From: Heterobasidion occidentale
Lineage: Eukaryota > Basidiomycota > Agaricomycetes > Russulales > Bondarzewiaceae
Assembly (NCBI GenBank): GCA_039111635.1
Contig: JBCAQO010000105.1
Location: 1-29,309 of the forward strand
Reading direction: 5' to 3'
Length of the DNA: 29,309 bases
Below are positions 10,277 through 22,568 of the stretch, one piece after another. The first letter of the stretch is position 1, and each line of letters begins with the position of its first letter. The notes beneath the pieces are model-generated. The model was given only the letters and a program-made list of their open reading frames with translations. It was not told where the DNA came from and searched no databases. A program made the translations under genes and the position numbers.

Positions 10277-11762
10277 TTATTTGGGAAGGACCATGGTCGG
10301 CGGCAGCGTTGTGACACGAGGAAGCAACGATGCTGCCCTCTGTCGGGAGTTCTGGATCAGCAGCTCATCTATGACAACCAGTGCGCCATGGCCTCAACGA
10401 TGGGCACAGCACGAGGAACGACGCAAGGGTCGTGGCGCCCACGGGCCGCCAAGGACCCAGGCGTCCCGTCGTATTGTGCAGTCTCTTGCTCTTGTGAAAT
10501 CGTAGCAGGAGACTTGAATCCAATCCTGAACCGATGTCAATCATGTGACCAAGAAAGCAGTAGTTGGAAGGTCGCTCACCTGAAATAGATGTCTTCCCCA
10601 TTTGTGATACCGCCTTGCACACCGCCACTCCAGTTCGTCGCCGTGCCCAACCGACCATTGTCCTTCTTGACGAAGGGGTCATTGTGCTTGCTCCCAGGTA
10701 CCTCAGTGCCACGGAAACCTGACCCGATTTCAAAGGCCTTAGTAGCAGGGATAGATAGCATGGCGTGCGCAAGCTTTGCTTCAAACTTGTCAAAGACTGG
10801 CTCTCCGAGGCCAACCGGAACGTTGCGAATCACGCAAGTCACAGTACCGCCGATAGAGTCGGAAGCATCTTTAGCGCGAATAATGCGCTGTTGCAGACAT
10901 TGATCAGTGGAAGACCCGGATCATGTAAGATGTCGAACTATACCTTGATCATACGTTCTGATGTTTCGGCATGAGGGCAGCGAGTGGGAAACTTGTCAAC
11001 CTCCTCCCGGGTGACGGTTGCGAGCAATTTGCGGAATTCAGGAGACAGAGAGTCTTCAACATCGTCATCTTCGTTCAAGTTGGAAGATGAAACGGAGGAT
11101 GGCAGTGCACTTTCCCAACGGACGAAACAAACGCAACGATCTCGATACCGAGCGCCTGTTTGAGGTATATCTCCGCGATCGCACCTGCGGCGACTCGGCC
11201 TAGCTATGCTGTCAGAATCAGACGCCAGCGCCAAGAAGATATCCACGCACCGATGGTCTCACGGGCGCTGCTCCGACCTCCACCGCTGCTAGCCTTCACG
11301 CCGTACTTTTCTAGGTAGGTGTAATCTGCATGGCTGGGACGAGGGTAGAGATCTGTCTCGGAATAGTCCTTCGGGCGCTGATCCTCATTTTTGACAAGGA
11401 GACCGATGGGCGTGCCTAGAGTGACGCCATGCTCAATGCCAGACTGAAGATGCACAAGATCCTTCTCGTCGCGCTACAAACCCAACCAGAAACACGATAT
11501 TTCAGCATGTCCGACACCGCAGCGTAACAATGTTATAACTCACAGGAGTGGTCAGGTTGCTCTGACCGGGCCTACGACGACTCAACTGAACCTGGATGTC
11601 CGCGGGCGATAGAGAAAGGCCCTACACGACCTTGAGAAATCAGTCACTTGGTGTATGGAGAGAAGTGCTCACAGGAGGACAGCCGTCGATGATCGCACCG
11701 ACCGAGGCGCAATGGCTCTCTCCATAGGTGGTTACGCGGAAGAGTGTGCCAAAGGTTGACAT
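10277..11762 (-). CDS. ARO2: Chorismate synthase
   Basis: It catalyses the last shikimate-pathway step, EPSP to chorismate, with reduced FMN, in the cytosol. The start at 11760-11762 gives [20 protein letters not shown], the classic signature. It is followed by [61 protein letters not shown] and RSSARETIG. Later come [76 protein letters not shown] and [19 protein letters not shown]. The end is [20 protein letters not shown] to TAA at 10277-10279. About six short introns are present. Frame breaks lie at the A3 run (plus-strand ttt 11111-11113) and near 10384. The second leaves a literal stop just after VEAMA. The gene is divergent from the long-chain-base kinase gene. Confidence 0.97.
10384..11113 (-). 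other. Two single-base frame breaks in ARO2
   Basis: At ttt 11111-11113 the literal frame goes from AFVSSVGK into VHCHPPF and a stop, while the correct [17 protein letters not shown] lies one frame over. At about 10384 the literal frame reads [12 protein letters not shown], while one extra G gives [13 protein letters not shown]. Both repairs add one base. Confidence 0.7.
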
Positions 11763-12231
11763 ATTGTGGTGGACGTGAGCAAGATATGAGGATAAGAAAG
11801 ATGATATTCTCGGATCAAGAGGGTTCTTGTAGATTTTCGTGTGAGCGCCTCCGACGAAAGAGGGAGGGCTTTGTAAGCGTCAGATACATCAGTCGCAAGC
11901 CGTAGATCACGGCGGAGGGCAAAGGCGGACGGACTTTTGGAAAGAAATACGAGGGAAGAGATCTACGCAATATATCCCAGCCAAAGCGCGCAGGCGTGAA
12001 TAGCAAAGATTACAGCAACGAACCGGCCGGCAATATCGGAAGGGGTCACGTGTGTTGTCCCTTCGCGTACTTCAATGTGCCTTTCCTGGCGTTCGACTTC
12101 GTTCGCTATTGCGTTCACTAACGAGAACGACCTCAATAGTCCTTCGACACATCTTACTGACCGGAAGATTTTCATCTGTATTGGCATATCTATTCTCGAC
12201 TTGTGTGTGTGAATCACTGTTTTGATATTGG
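11763..12231. promoter_or_regulatory. Divergent promoter region of ARO2 and the long-chain-base kinase gene
   Basis: These 469 bp separate two divergent start codons. An E-box GTCACGTG is at 12045-12052. Two minus-strand open frames (11815-12006 and 11963-12217) show no known domain and no splice connection to ARO2, so I treat them as chance. No Gcn4-type TGACTCA site is seen. Confidence 0.5.
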
Positions 12232-14201
12232 ATGGCAGCTCGAAAGCTCGACTTAATTTCGAACGGGACTCATTGTACTTTCTCGTTTACCGATTCTCAG
12301 TTCTTTGTCCATCGTCGGGGACGTGGTAGGTCTTGTCCAATCTGCATTAAACTCACGCCTCATTATCAGTGATAATTGACAGATAAGCCCAAACTTGATG
12401 TACCTCTGCAAAGGGTCCTTTGGGCAGACAGTTCCGAATCTGGAACGGTCGTGCATGTCTTGGCGAAGAAATCCGAGCGAAGGGGGCTCATACTTGTCAA
12501 GGCAGAAGGAAACGCGAAGAAAGGCGACAGTGATGAGCTGGCGCGGGAATGGTCGAAGTTATTGATGGATGCTGCGTATGCAGGTAAGTTCTGCGTCCAT
12601 CCTCAACTTGTATTGGTAGAGTTCCGTTCAAATTTCTTGCTTGCATAGGTGTCAAACAACAGAGACGCTTCAAGATATTCATCAACCCTAACAGCGGCCC
12701 CGTATGCTTCGTCTGTTGTTTTTTGTGTACAGGCATTGAGTACAAGTGCGTATCTAGGGCAACGCAAAGACTCTGTTTAAGCGGAAAGTGGAACCCATAC
12801 TCAAGGCTTGTCGATGCTCTCTCGATATTGTCTGTCTGTCGTCATCCCTTTATGTCCAATATAGACCAGCCATCTCTGATATGTGCTCATGTTCAGTTAC
12901 CGAGCGCCGAAATCACGCAGCGGATATTGCTGCTAAGCTGCCTCTTGACGAGTTCGATGCTCTTCTTACCGTGTCTGGTGATGGTATGGCGCATGAGGTC
13001 TTCAATGGACTTGCGGCGCACAAGGAGCCCCTGAAAGCGCTTGATATACCCGTAGTGCCTATGCCTGCTGGCTCTGGTAACGGAACTTCTATAAATTTAC
13101 TCGGAATAGAGGTATATTTATCCGAAAACTTCGAAAATTTATACCCTGAACTTGTCGGATTGTGATCTAGGAAGGCTTGGACATATCGGCTGCGGCCTTG
13201 AATGCCGTCAAAGGTCAGACGCGATAAACCCTCAGGCGTGCTCTTCTGTAACTGAGTTCATACCTTGATGTCAGGCCGTCCAATGAAGGTTGATCTATGC
13301 TCAATATTGCAGAACGGAAAGAGGAGTTTCTCCTTCATGTCTCAATGCGTCGGACTCATGGCTGATCTGGATCTTGGAACTGAACACCTCCGTTGGATGG
13401 GGAGCAATCGTTTTGTCTATGGATATCTCCGCGGAAGTAAATCCATCTAATTATGCGCACGCTCTCATCATACCTCATCTTTTTTGTCGCAGTATTGACT
13501 CGCAAGACTTGCCCTGTTTCCGTCTCCATCAAAGTCACAGAGACCGACAAGGTCAAGATGGTGGAGGCTTTGAATTCCTTTGTGCCACAGACCACCGTGA
13601 ACGAAAATTCAACGCTCCCGGAAGTAGGGTGTGCTTCCGAAGACGCCGATGGCTGGATCACCTTTGAACAGCCCCTGATTTATTTATATGCAGGTAAAGG
13701 CCCATATGTCGCTCGGTGCGTGCTCTCCACAGAAGATATTCTAACTTCGTTCAAATATCCGAGACAACAGTGATTTGATGCAATTTCCTATGTCTGTCCC
13801 AAATGACGGGACTATCGATATAGTCATCCAAGGACTTGTAATATCTCTTTTAAATCAGTATAATTCCTGAAATGTTGACAGTCTCGGCTATTAGGTCTCA
13901 CGGGGAGAATTACTGGATGCTATGGATGGTGCCGACATGGGCAAAACATTTTGGCGCGAGTCGGTACGTTGGTCTTGTTCTCTAGGCTTGCCATCTTATT
14001 AAGTCTTGCTTCAAGTCACACTATTTCAAAGCTCAGGCCTATCGCGTCAAGCCCCTCAGCAAGAATGGTTACCTAGCCATCGACGGGGAAAAATTTCCTT
14101 TCGACGAGTACTTGATCGAAGTTCATAGAGGACTTGGCACCGTCATGAGTATGTATGGACAGTATGTGGCTAATTTTAATGTGCCTCGACCTAGTAAATG
14201 A
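12232..14201 (+). CDS. LCB4: Sphingoid long-chain-base kinase (diacylglycerol kinase catalytic domain)
   Basis: It phosphorylates sphingoid long-chain bases to their 1-phosphates, at internal or plasma membranes. Exon 1 is 12232-12325 (MAARKLDLISNGTHCTFSFT), joined by a 57-nt intron to DKPKLDVPLQRVLWAD at 12383. The DAGK catalytic domain follows: KIFINPNSGPG, LLTVSGDGMAHEVFNGLA (ATP-binding GDG motif) and VVPMPAGSGNGTSINLLG. Later stretches are FSFMSQCVGLMADLDLGTE, RWMGSNRFVYGYLRG and FEQPLIYLYAGKGPYVAR. The end is KAQAYRVKPLSKNGYLAIDG with FDEYLIEVHRGLGTVMSMYG to TGA 14199-14201. About nine introns join in phase and I found no frame break. A weak alternative is a 46-nt intron after GTVM (GTATGT ... 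CTAG), which would change only the last residues. LCB4 versus LCB5 cannot be told apart. Confidence 0.92.
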
Positions 14202-14579
14202 AATGATCATCATATACCATGTTTGCTGTGGCCTGCTATGGCCACGGTCTCATTTCATGTCTCGTATTCGGTGTTTTGTTTCATGTTCCGATTAAGCTTA
14301 CCAGATGATACGTCATGTTAGAATAGACATTGAAATTTGATTGAATTTAACAATGCAAGCGGCCTTCGTGCAAAAGAGTCGCACAACAAAGGAATGCAGT
14401 ACGTATATCTATCAGGAAAGCGAGAATGAGTGACGTTAATTAGTTGTGTCCGTATACAAGTCAGAGTCCAACCCTATGCAAATCCAGATCGCGAAGAATC
14501 CCCGTAGAGTAACAGTCCGAATGTTTTGTCTGTATGCTAACAACAGTCTATAGGTGCAGATGCGAAACAATAGTCGTGA
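14202..14579. other. Convergent 3' spacer between the long-chain-base kinase and glucan synthase genes
   Basis: The 378 bp hold both 3' untranslated regions. A small hairpin, gtggcc-tgctat-ggccac, sits at 14228-14245, just after the kinase stop. The rest is AT-rich and I see no gene in it. Confidence 0.45.
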
Positions 14580-17500
14580 TCATGGGCGCGCTGTAAAAGA
14601 GCAGATGAGTCCTGATCTCTTCGAAGTGGGAGGGGCACTTACAAAGCTCCTTGCGGTAGAACCAGAAGTAGCCAATGAAACAATCTGGCAAATCAATGCT
14701 ATCAAGAATGGCGCTGAAGCCATTGGACTTCCCTTCAAACCGTCTGAGAAGTCCCACTTGGCCGCATCAGGGAAAACACTCTCAGGACCGACCCTATTGG
14801 GCGCAGTCGCACGAGCCACCATCACACAGATAGAACCGATGATTTGTGAGAAAGCAAGAGTTGCACAAACGTGCAGACGCGACAACGTCTACCAATAAAC
14901 GTTAGTGACATGCGAGCACTTGACGAGATAATAATCCTACCTGAAGGAGAATCATGCCCAGGCCGACACCCTGAATAGCGTCAAGAACTCCTAACCATAA
15001 CCAAAGAGAAATTCCAAGATATGGGCCTCCTTTCCCTGCCCATGGAATGTACAGCGCGAGAGACGACGTGCCCCATAGCATCTGACACCATCTTGGCGCA
15101 CCAAGGCCGACAGCGAAGACAGGAAGAAGCCAAGTGTGAGTTTTGCTGAAGTACGTCAAGATGTAGAGCATCAAGCCCCAGACGCCAACGAAGAATGCGA
15201 CAATGAGAAGGGCAATCTGCCACTTGGGTATAGGTACGCTCCACAAAAAGCTCCAGTTACGACCGTAGGGCTGAGAAAGAATGTGAGATATGCATCTCCA
15301 GGAGATGAAAAAGTATGAGAACTTACGCCAGATAGCCAGTAGTCACGAAGGATTTCGGAGGCAAGGAACCTGGAAACGCTAAATACAAAATGCATCACGC
15401 ATGTAGAATATATAACGTACCAAAGAACCAACTTCCGGCGGAAGAGAGTCGCTAAAAAGTTTGGTACCTTAGGAGGCGTCTGGCGATAATACTCTGCGGA
15501 AGATGTTACTATCTGTAGAACAAAATCGGATCAGACACGGATCTTACCTGGCAATCCGTAGAGCATCAAGTACGCAAACAAGAAACTGATAGCAGCCAAC
15601 GGCCAGAGGATAAGGATGGTCCACCAAGGAGGCATGCTGTTTGCCGATGCACCATTGAGTTCATGACCCCAGTACCAGAGAGCAGCGACCCAAATTTGCT
15701 GGGATCCCTGGACTATACAAGCCCGCAGCATCCAAACTTCTGTCGCGGCACCCTGTCATATGGAGTGAGTTTTTGATTAGATGACACGAAGGGGATACAC
15801 ATACTGCCTCCTCGCCAAAGTTGAGTCCAAAGAACAGGAAAGCGGCAGCAGAGGCTACCGCATACGCCCAAGTAGCAACACTTGACAGGATTTTGTGCGC
15901 CGGGTGAAGAGCCGTGGTAAGTGATGGTAAACCAACGAGGAAGAATGCCAGTCCAAAGAAGAGCCACGGAGCGGACAAAACGTAGACAGAGGGCTTCAGG
16001 CGGAAGAGAGGATACCATACAGCTGAAGCAGCTAAGAAAACAGCACCAAGCACGTAGAGTTGCAAGTCATCAACGGAATTTTGTCCTGACAGAAGCGTAA
16101 TTTGGAAACTCGTGGCACTCAACATCTAGGCGTGGCGTTAGAACAAAAACGCAGGGGAAAAAAATCAGACGCACCTGGCCTAGTGCGATGACAATCGTGT
16201 ACAGAGGCCAGCCACCGATTTCCCTGGCCATTGCAATCTGCAATCCTGTCATAATCACGACCTCGCCATTGTCATGCGGAAGAGGCCCCTCGTAATCGCC
16301 ATAGCCACCGGCAGAACTTGGCGGTGCATTCGGGGCTGAAAAAAGGTCAGATGCGAGAAGGATAAAATTATAGAACCACGTACATGATGGGCGGGAGTGG
16401 TCATACAGAGATGGTGCAGGGGTTCCCCAAACTGAGTCTCTTTGCGAAGATCGGACGCTTGCAGCGCTGGAAAGTTTATCTTTCCGAACCTTATCGAAGA
16501 AGGCTTCTTCGCTCTTTTGAAGGTAGCGCTCGATCGACAGTTCACCCTTAGAGTTCTCTGATGACAGGTTCTGCAACTTCTGCACGAATTCTTGAGCGAC
16601 ACCACCATCGGAATCAGTGAACTACAGAAGATATCAGTTTTGAACGGCAGCGAGCTGAGAGATCAGCGCACCGAAGCGATGGCCTTGTTCAAAGGAGAGT
16701 TCGACTTCTCATCGACAATAGACGCAATAGATTCAACCGAAGAAATTCTATTATGAGCACCGAATGGTCGAGTGGGTGCCTCGAGGAATGGATCAGGGGC
16801 GTTTCTTTGGTCCTTCGCAATGGTTCGATTAGCTCTGTCTAAGAAGTTCCCGAACTCTTGTTGTCCCTCTGGCCGAGTATCGATACTGTTCCGGTAGTCT
16901 CCTTCCACGTCTGAGATATCGGTGCTGAATGATCCTCTGCGGTTGTCGGGGAGAAGCCGAGGGGGAGCGGTCAGGAATGGATCGCCGCCGGGAGTCAAGC
17001 TTTCCTGACTCCATTGTCCAGGCGTACCGGGCGTGTTCACATGCGGGCTGTTACTGATGCTGCGACTATCCCAATCCGGTTGTGACGGGTGAGTTTCGTG
17101 AGCGGGATCCCAGTCGTCGGTGTCCTCGATAGCGCTAGTTGCAACCATGCCGCCGTCAGAGGGCCTCCACGCATCATGACCTGCAATAGTCCGACTTTGA
17201 TAGATACTACGCTTATGGAAATCCTCTGTACGCTGTCGCCATTCAACAACAGGGAAGCGCTGAACAGCCGAACGTGCACGAAGTATCGCACGCTCTTCCT
17301 CTGTTGACTTGAGGGCCATCTTGATCGTTTTGGACAACTGCGACAACATGTGCCCAGTGGAGCTAGATTCAACAGGGAACCACTGAAAGGATATCAGTAA
17401 GGAAGTCTACGAACGTTTTCATGCCACTTACCCAACCGGGCATCAAACCCAGACCACCCAATCGACTACCGACACCAAGAGCACCCTTTCGACCGAACTC

Positions 17501-20500
17501 AACAGCAACCAAACCAAACGGCTCGTCACGAGATGGTATCAATGCAAAGTCGGCACCACTGAAGAGATAAGGGGGAAGGGCCGTGAACTCGGGCTTGGAG
17601 TACACACGATCAGGATAGAGTTCCATGAGACGATTTAACTTCTCTGCGGCGAAGCGCCCATACAGGTCAATGACGGGACCGACAGTGATGAGTTGAATAC
17701 TGGGACGCTTCTCCAACCTATTCGTCGAACGATGATTAATTCATAAAGTCAAGAGGAAAAGATGCCGAACGTACAATGAGGGCATAACATCAGCAATCAA
17801 ATCGACACCCTTCTGCTTAGACCAACGACCGACGAAGACGAACAGATCCGCGTGAGGGTCTTGACTGATACCAGCCCATTCCTGTGCTTGACGTTTGTGC
17901 TCGGGACGTTCGGCCTCCGCGCTCTGATCGATCTGGATATCCTTGACCTTGACAGCGTGCTCGTCAAGAGCCTCGATATCGCTAGGGTCAGGATTCGGCA
18001 GGGAGTCGACATGCTTGAGAGTCCACAACGCGGGATAACGAGCCCAACTGCGTTTTCCATATTTGTCAGAGACACCAGCGACACCGATGGATTTCTGATG
18101 CACGGCGATGAAAGAGGCGGCGGCGTGCAGCAAGTTGAACGTGTTACCGAACTGAACGTATTTCGTGCAGTGCTCCTTGCTGATATTGAATGCCGAACAG
18201 ACCTCCTTCATCTCTTCCTTTGTGCGAAGCGGCCAGAGACCTTGGAACTCGGCGTTGTGAAGCGACAAGCAGACAGGAAGGACTTTCGGCAGCAGATAGA
18301 TGGGGGCCAAGGCGCCATGGTAGTCGTTGATGTGATAAATATCGATATCGGGCATCCTGCGGACAGTAGCAGCTATAGCCTGGTTCCAAGTTGAATAGAA
18401 GATGGCAGAGGAGAGATCGTCCATGCGAGCAGGGTAAGGGTCGGCCTTGGTCTGAGCTCGGAAGACCGGGCTATCGAGAATGACATAGGTGATATTGTCC
18501 AGAACGTGCGTTTCGACTTCGATAAGGTAGGGCTCCCCGAAAATGATAACCTCGATAGGCTCCGCTGGGTCTCCCTGAGGGTACTCGACATCCTTGACCT
18601 TGGGGATAACCCACACGAGGTCGACATCCGTCATTGCTTTACCCATCAGACTAGACATGACACCAAGACCACCGATCTTGACTTTGACCCTCCAATCGAT
18701 GATCTCATACTCCAGGGTCGCGATGATAACCTTGCGGCGCTTGTCCTTGAGCTCTGGCCAACCGATGATATCCCCATGCTTATGATGTCCAAATATTTTC
18801 TCCGTAGTGGGCACACCGCCGTCGAGGTCAGATTTCGACTTGTTACCAAGAGTGCCGAGGATAGGGAAGTAATGACTATGGTCCTTGGCGGGTTTTACTC
18901 CCCACTTGTTATGCCTGATGCCGTAGAACGACCACATGAAGATGACGACGGCGAGCGTACCGGTGACGACAGGGATCGAGAGTAATAAAGCGTACATGAT
19001 GGCACCGACAGCCGACTGGCCGCGAGGTTCGAGCGTCCAAGTCATGCTGCGATCATCGACGACCAAGTTCCACGCTAGATGGGGATGTGGAGGGGCGGAC
19101 ATATTGAGATAGTTCGGCGCTGCAGTGTTAGGGGGTAGGCGGTCCAACACGCCGTCTCCATCGACATCGCCGTAGTAGTAGTTGTCGTATCCGAAAACGT
19201 TCAGTTGCACGTATGTCGGCCAATTAGCCATGATCTCTAGCTCCCACTTCCCGTCTCCGCTCTGAGTCATTTCTGCAGAGATACCCTGATCGAAACCCCA
19301 CTGATTGAATGGACCACGAGCCAGGAGCTGTGGAACACGGCGTTCCTGATCGAAACCACGATCCGCATGGACCACCATGCTCGCAGACTTGGCGACGTCA
19401 CTCCAGTATTGCACCATGATGTGTTGGCCAGTCCAGAAGTTATCCGAAGAGGCGAACACGCTCTCGTCGATGGTGGTCGTATCCTCCCAATTCTTCCATG
19501 CCGTCCAGTTCATGCCGTAGTTCCAAGAGTAACGGAAGCTGTCGGCGCCGTATGCCTTGTGCGCAAAGGTGTATTGACCGCTAGAGAAACCAAAAGAGCT
19601 GCTGTCGTAGTCGGAGTCGGGGAAGACAATGACGTTATCAGAGGCTCCTTTGCGAAGTAGTAGTGTGTCAACAGTCTGTAGAAGAATGATCAGCGTCTAC
19701 AACGAATGACAAAGAGGGCAAGACGAACGTTGGTGGTAGTGCCATCAGCCGCTGCTGGCTTGTTGAGTGTAAGAGCAAGAATACCGTCAGGAACATTCTG
19801 CAGCTCGACCGACCAGTAATATGCAGACGTCATATCGCCAGGCAACGTGGTGGCCGCCGGGTTAGTGACGGCTCCACAACTGACGGCCGTTTTACTGAAC
19901 GAAGGGGTACTACCCTTGCCCGAGGAAGACATATTGAGCGAGAGCGCGCTCGTGATGCTATCGCAGTCCATGGCGACGTTGAATTCAAACCTGACAGTGA
20001 CGGTCGAAGAATTCACGCTCGAGTCGAGGCGAGCATCATGACCAGGGTAGAAACTTGTCAATGCAGCCCGAGGGCCAACCCATTCAGCGAGAGGTACGAG
20101 GGCCTTGAAACCATATGGGTCCATAGTGATCGTGTTCAGGCAACCATAGTAAGGAGCTTTTCCATCGTTGTTGTAGGAGGAAAGTGAATCTTGGAGGGTG
20201 TACTGTTCGAAAGGAGCAAAGAGATTCCTGACAATGGTACCAGACTGATACGGCGACGAGATCCATAGCGAGCCTTTGCAGTCGTATTGATAAGCCTGGG
20301 TGCTGTTCTCGTTCGTGAAGAGCAACCAAACTTGATCCGTATGGTTACCAGTAAGTGTCTGCACGCCAGAAATCCCAGAGCGAGAAGCGGACCAAAGACC
20401 CATCTCGGTCTCAGTTTCGTTCGAACCAGGGCGTTGAATCATGTACGTCCAGTTACCACGCTGTACGAGATTGAAACCATCCTGCAAAGCGTTGTAGACA

Positions 20501-22568
20501 GTTCGCAGGTACATGAAATGCGAAATCATGCGCCTGCTGTCGGCCGTGGGATCGAAGTGGTCCAGTGAATTCCAATCATCCATACAGCCGATCACAGACT
20601 TGTCAAGAGGCATATTGAAATACTGCTCGGAACCCAAGCGGTAGCATCCGTGACGTTGCCATGCCTTGGTGCTGAACATGGCCTGACGACTAACGTGGAA
20701 CGATCAATACCGGCACGGGATAGAAATCGGGAGGGATTTATACATACCCATACAAGTAATTTGCAGCACCAGTATCATAAGTGTAGAAATTCTGCTCCTC
20801 GCCATAGTACAACTAGATTCAAAAAAAAATGAGGTTGCGAATTCAGATGGTGGCGCTGTAATTTCACTCACCAGAGGAATACCAGGCATAACCAGCGAAG
20901 TGATGAAAGTCCCCAAGACACTACGCTGCGTGCCGTTCTCCAGACTAGGCCAACGGAAGACATCGAAGTTACTCGTCCCAAACATGTGGCGAGGGTCTAC
21001 CACGCCGGTTCCAGGATTGAGGAAATCATTGTTGACGAACATCTGGTTCCAAGCAGTCACGAAGTTGACATCAACGTCGAAAGCCACCTGCAAATTTCCA
21101 TCCATCCCAAGGAAACGCGACAAAGAGCGGTAGATGGAATAATGGAAGGCGACACCGTCGAGAGCATTGAGCGGTTTGTCGCGAAGGAAGTATTCGCTCT
21201 GGTTAGCCGTGAGGTTGGCAGCGGCCAGGAAACCGGGTGGAAGCTGAGTAGGTGTTCTGCCACGCCCACTATGTGAAATAAAAGTCAATCAATGAAAAAG
21301 AAGGAAAATATGAAATCACTCACTAGTACAGAGAACCAAACGTGTCACCACCAGTGACTTCGCCGGAGATGTAGAAGTTCTTCTTTCCGACCGCAGAGGC
21401 GCAAGAACGCGTGCTCGAAGCCCAGGAAGCAAGGGCATCGACAGTGACTTGAGTAGACTTGTCGACACGGATGGCATCCAAGTCGAGTGCCTCGATTGCC
21501 ATACACGCGAAGACCTGGAGTTTCGCCATGACCTCGGGCTTCCATTCACGAAGACGATCCTGCACCGACGCGAATTTTGCCAGCTGACGTTCCCAATCAG
21601 GATGGACACCAAAGGCCTCCATATCACCATACTGGTCAAAATCAGACTCCATGCATCCGGTGTGCCCCGGGTCCACGACTGTCCCGTCATTGAGCCAAAG
21701 GGTAGGGAGTTTGCATGAGCTGTTGTGCTCGTTCACAATCTGTCGACCATCATGATGTCATGATAAGCCCCTAGGCACGGAAGCTGTAGCCATTGCAGCT
21801 CACCGAGAAATCCTTGTACTCCGTGAAATTCCAAGGAGTATACGTGGGGTTCTTCCATACAGAATCATATTCGTCGAGATCAAATGGAGTAGATGAGTTG
21901 AGATGCCTGCAAACTACATGACCGGCGCGCTCGATGAAAAATGTGGATATACAACGTACCCTTCGAAACCAATTAGATCTGCCATGGTGCCAACAGTGAA
22001 ATCTGCCATGAAGTACATCCCACGCGCGTGAATCTGGTCGATTGCCCAGCGCCAATCATCAATAGTACCCCAGTGAGGGTCGAGGACAGTGAAGTCGAGA
22101 GGGGAATAACCTGCGCTCGCGGTGAGCCCAACCGTGCCGTCGGAAGAGGAAATATTACTCACTGTCTGCCTGCCATAGCATGTTCAGAAACGGGGTCCCG
22201 GAGATGAAGATGCCCTGGACACCCATTCCCTGAATGTAGTCCAGCTTAGAGACCAAGCCTTTCAAATCGCCTCCGGACCGCAGCTGTGTCTCTCGCCAGT
22301 CGGTCTCGAACATGGTACCGAAGTAATCGTCGTTGGAGGGATCGCCGTCTGCGAACTTGTCCATGAGGATGGTGTAGAAGGGTATCGACCGCCAGTTGGT
22401 CGGTGAGGGTGTATACGTGGTATTGGGGCGCGAAGCTTTGTATTCGAGGGGAGAGGCGGCATTTTGGTTGACATTAAGGTTGTACTCAGTGAGATCGTCG
22501 CGGTATGGCGAGGCGCGTGCCAGCCCACATAGGGAGAGGAGGGAGTATGCGACGAGCGGTAGTCGCAT
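14580..22568 (-). CDS. AGS1: Cell-wall alpha-1,3-glucan synthase (GH13 + GT5 + multi-pass membrane domain)
   Basis: It makes alpha-1,3-glucan of the cell wall at the plasma membrane. The start at 22566-22568 opens a signal peptide ([19 protein letters not shown]). The extracellular GH13 domain follows: [48 protein letters not shown] (nucleophile Asp) and [13 protein letters not shown] (acid Glu). After one membrane segment near 18930-19010 comes the cytosolic GT5 synthase, with [17 protein letters not shown] (KxGGL nucleotide-sugar motif), [31 protein letters not shown] and [18 protein letters not shown] Ser/Pro-rich linker (about 16600-17350) leads to a C-terminal multi-pass domain (about 14600-16300), for example [20 protein letters not shown]. 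Many short introns join in phase. The protein should have about 2,300 residues, normal for the family. The last exons carry frame breaks at 14678-14680 and near the final acceptor; repaired, the end is [12 protein letters not shown]. Confidence 0.96.
14588..14680 (-). other. Frame breaks at the 3' end of the glucan synthase gene
   Basis: At aaa 14678-14680 the literal frame passes from [10 protein letters not shown] into SLATSGST, while one extra T gives [14 protein letters not shown], the family end. At the last acceptor (near 14590) one further G makes the tail ELARP-stop with TGA at 14580-14582. Without these changes the C-terminus is replaced by unrelated residues. Confidence 0.65.

Noticed and set aside
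11815..12217. Two minus-strand open frames upstream of ARO2 as possible small genes
   Set aside because: They have no known motif, overlap each other in different frames, and fill the region expected to be the divergent promoter.
14146..14201. A 46-nt intron (GTATGT...CTAG) at the end of the long-chain-base kinase gene
   Set aside because: Reading through gives SMYGQYVANFNVP, a plausible family end in frame; the spliced product is either two residues long or an unlikely tail.
10277..14201. A metabolic or secondary-metabolite cluster around ARO2, the methyltransferase and the lipid kinase
   Set aside because: The genes belong to unrelated housekeeping processes, and no synthase, transporter or cluster regulator is present.
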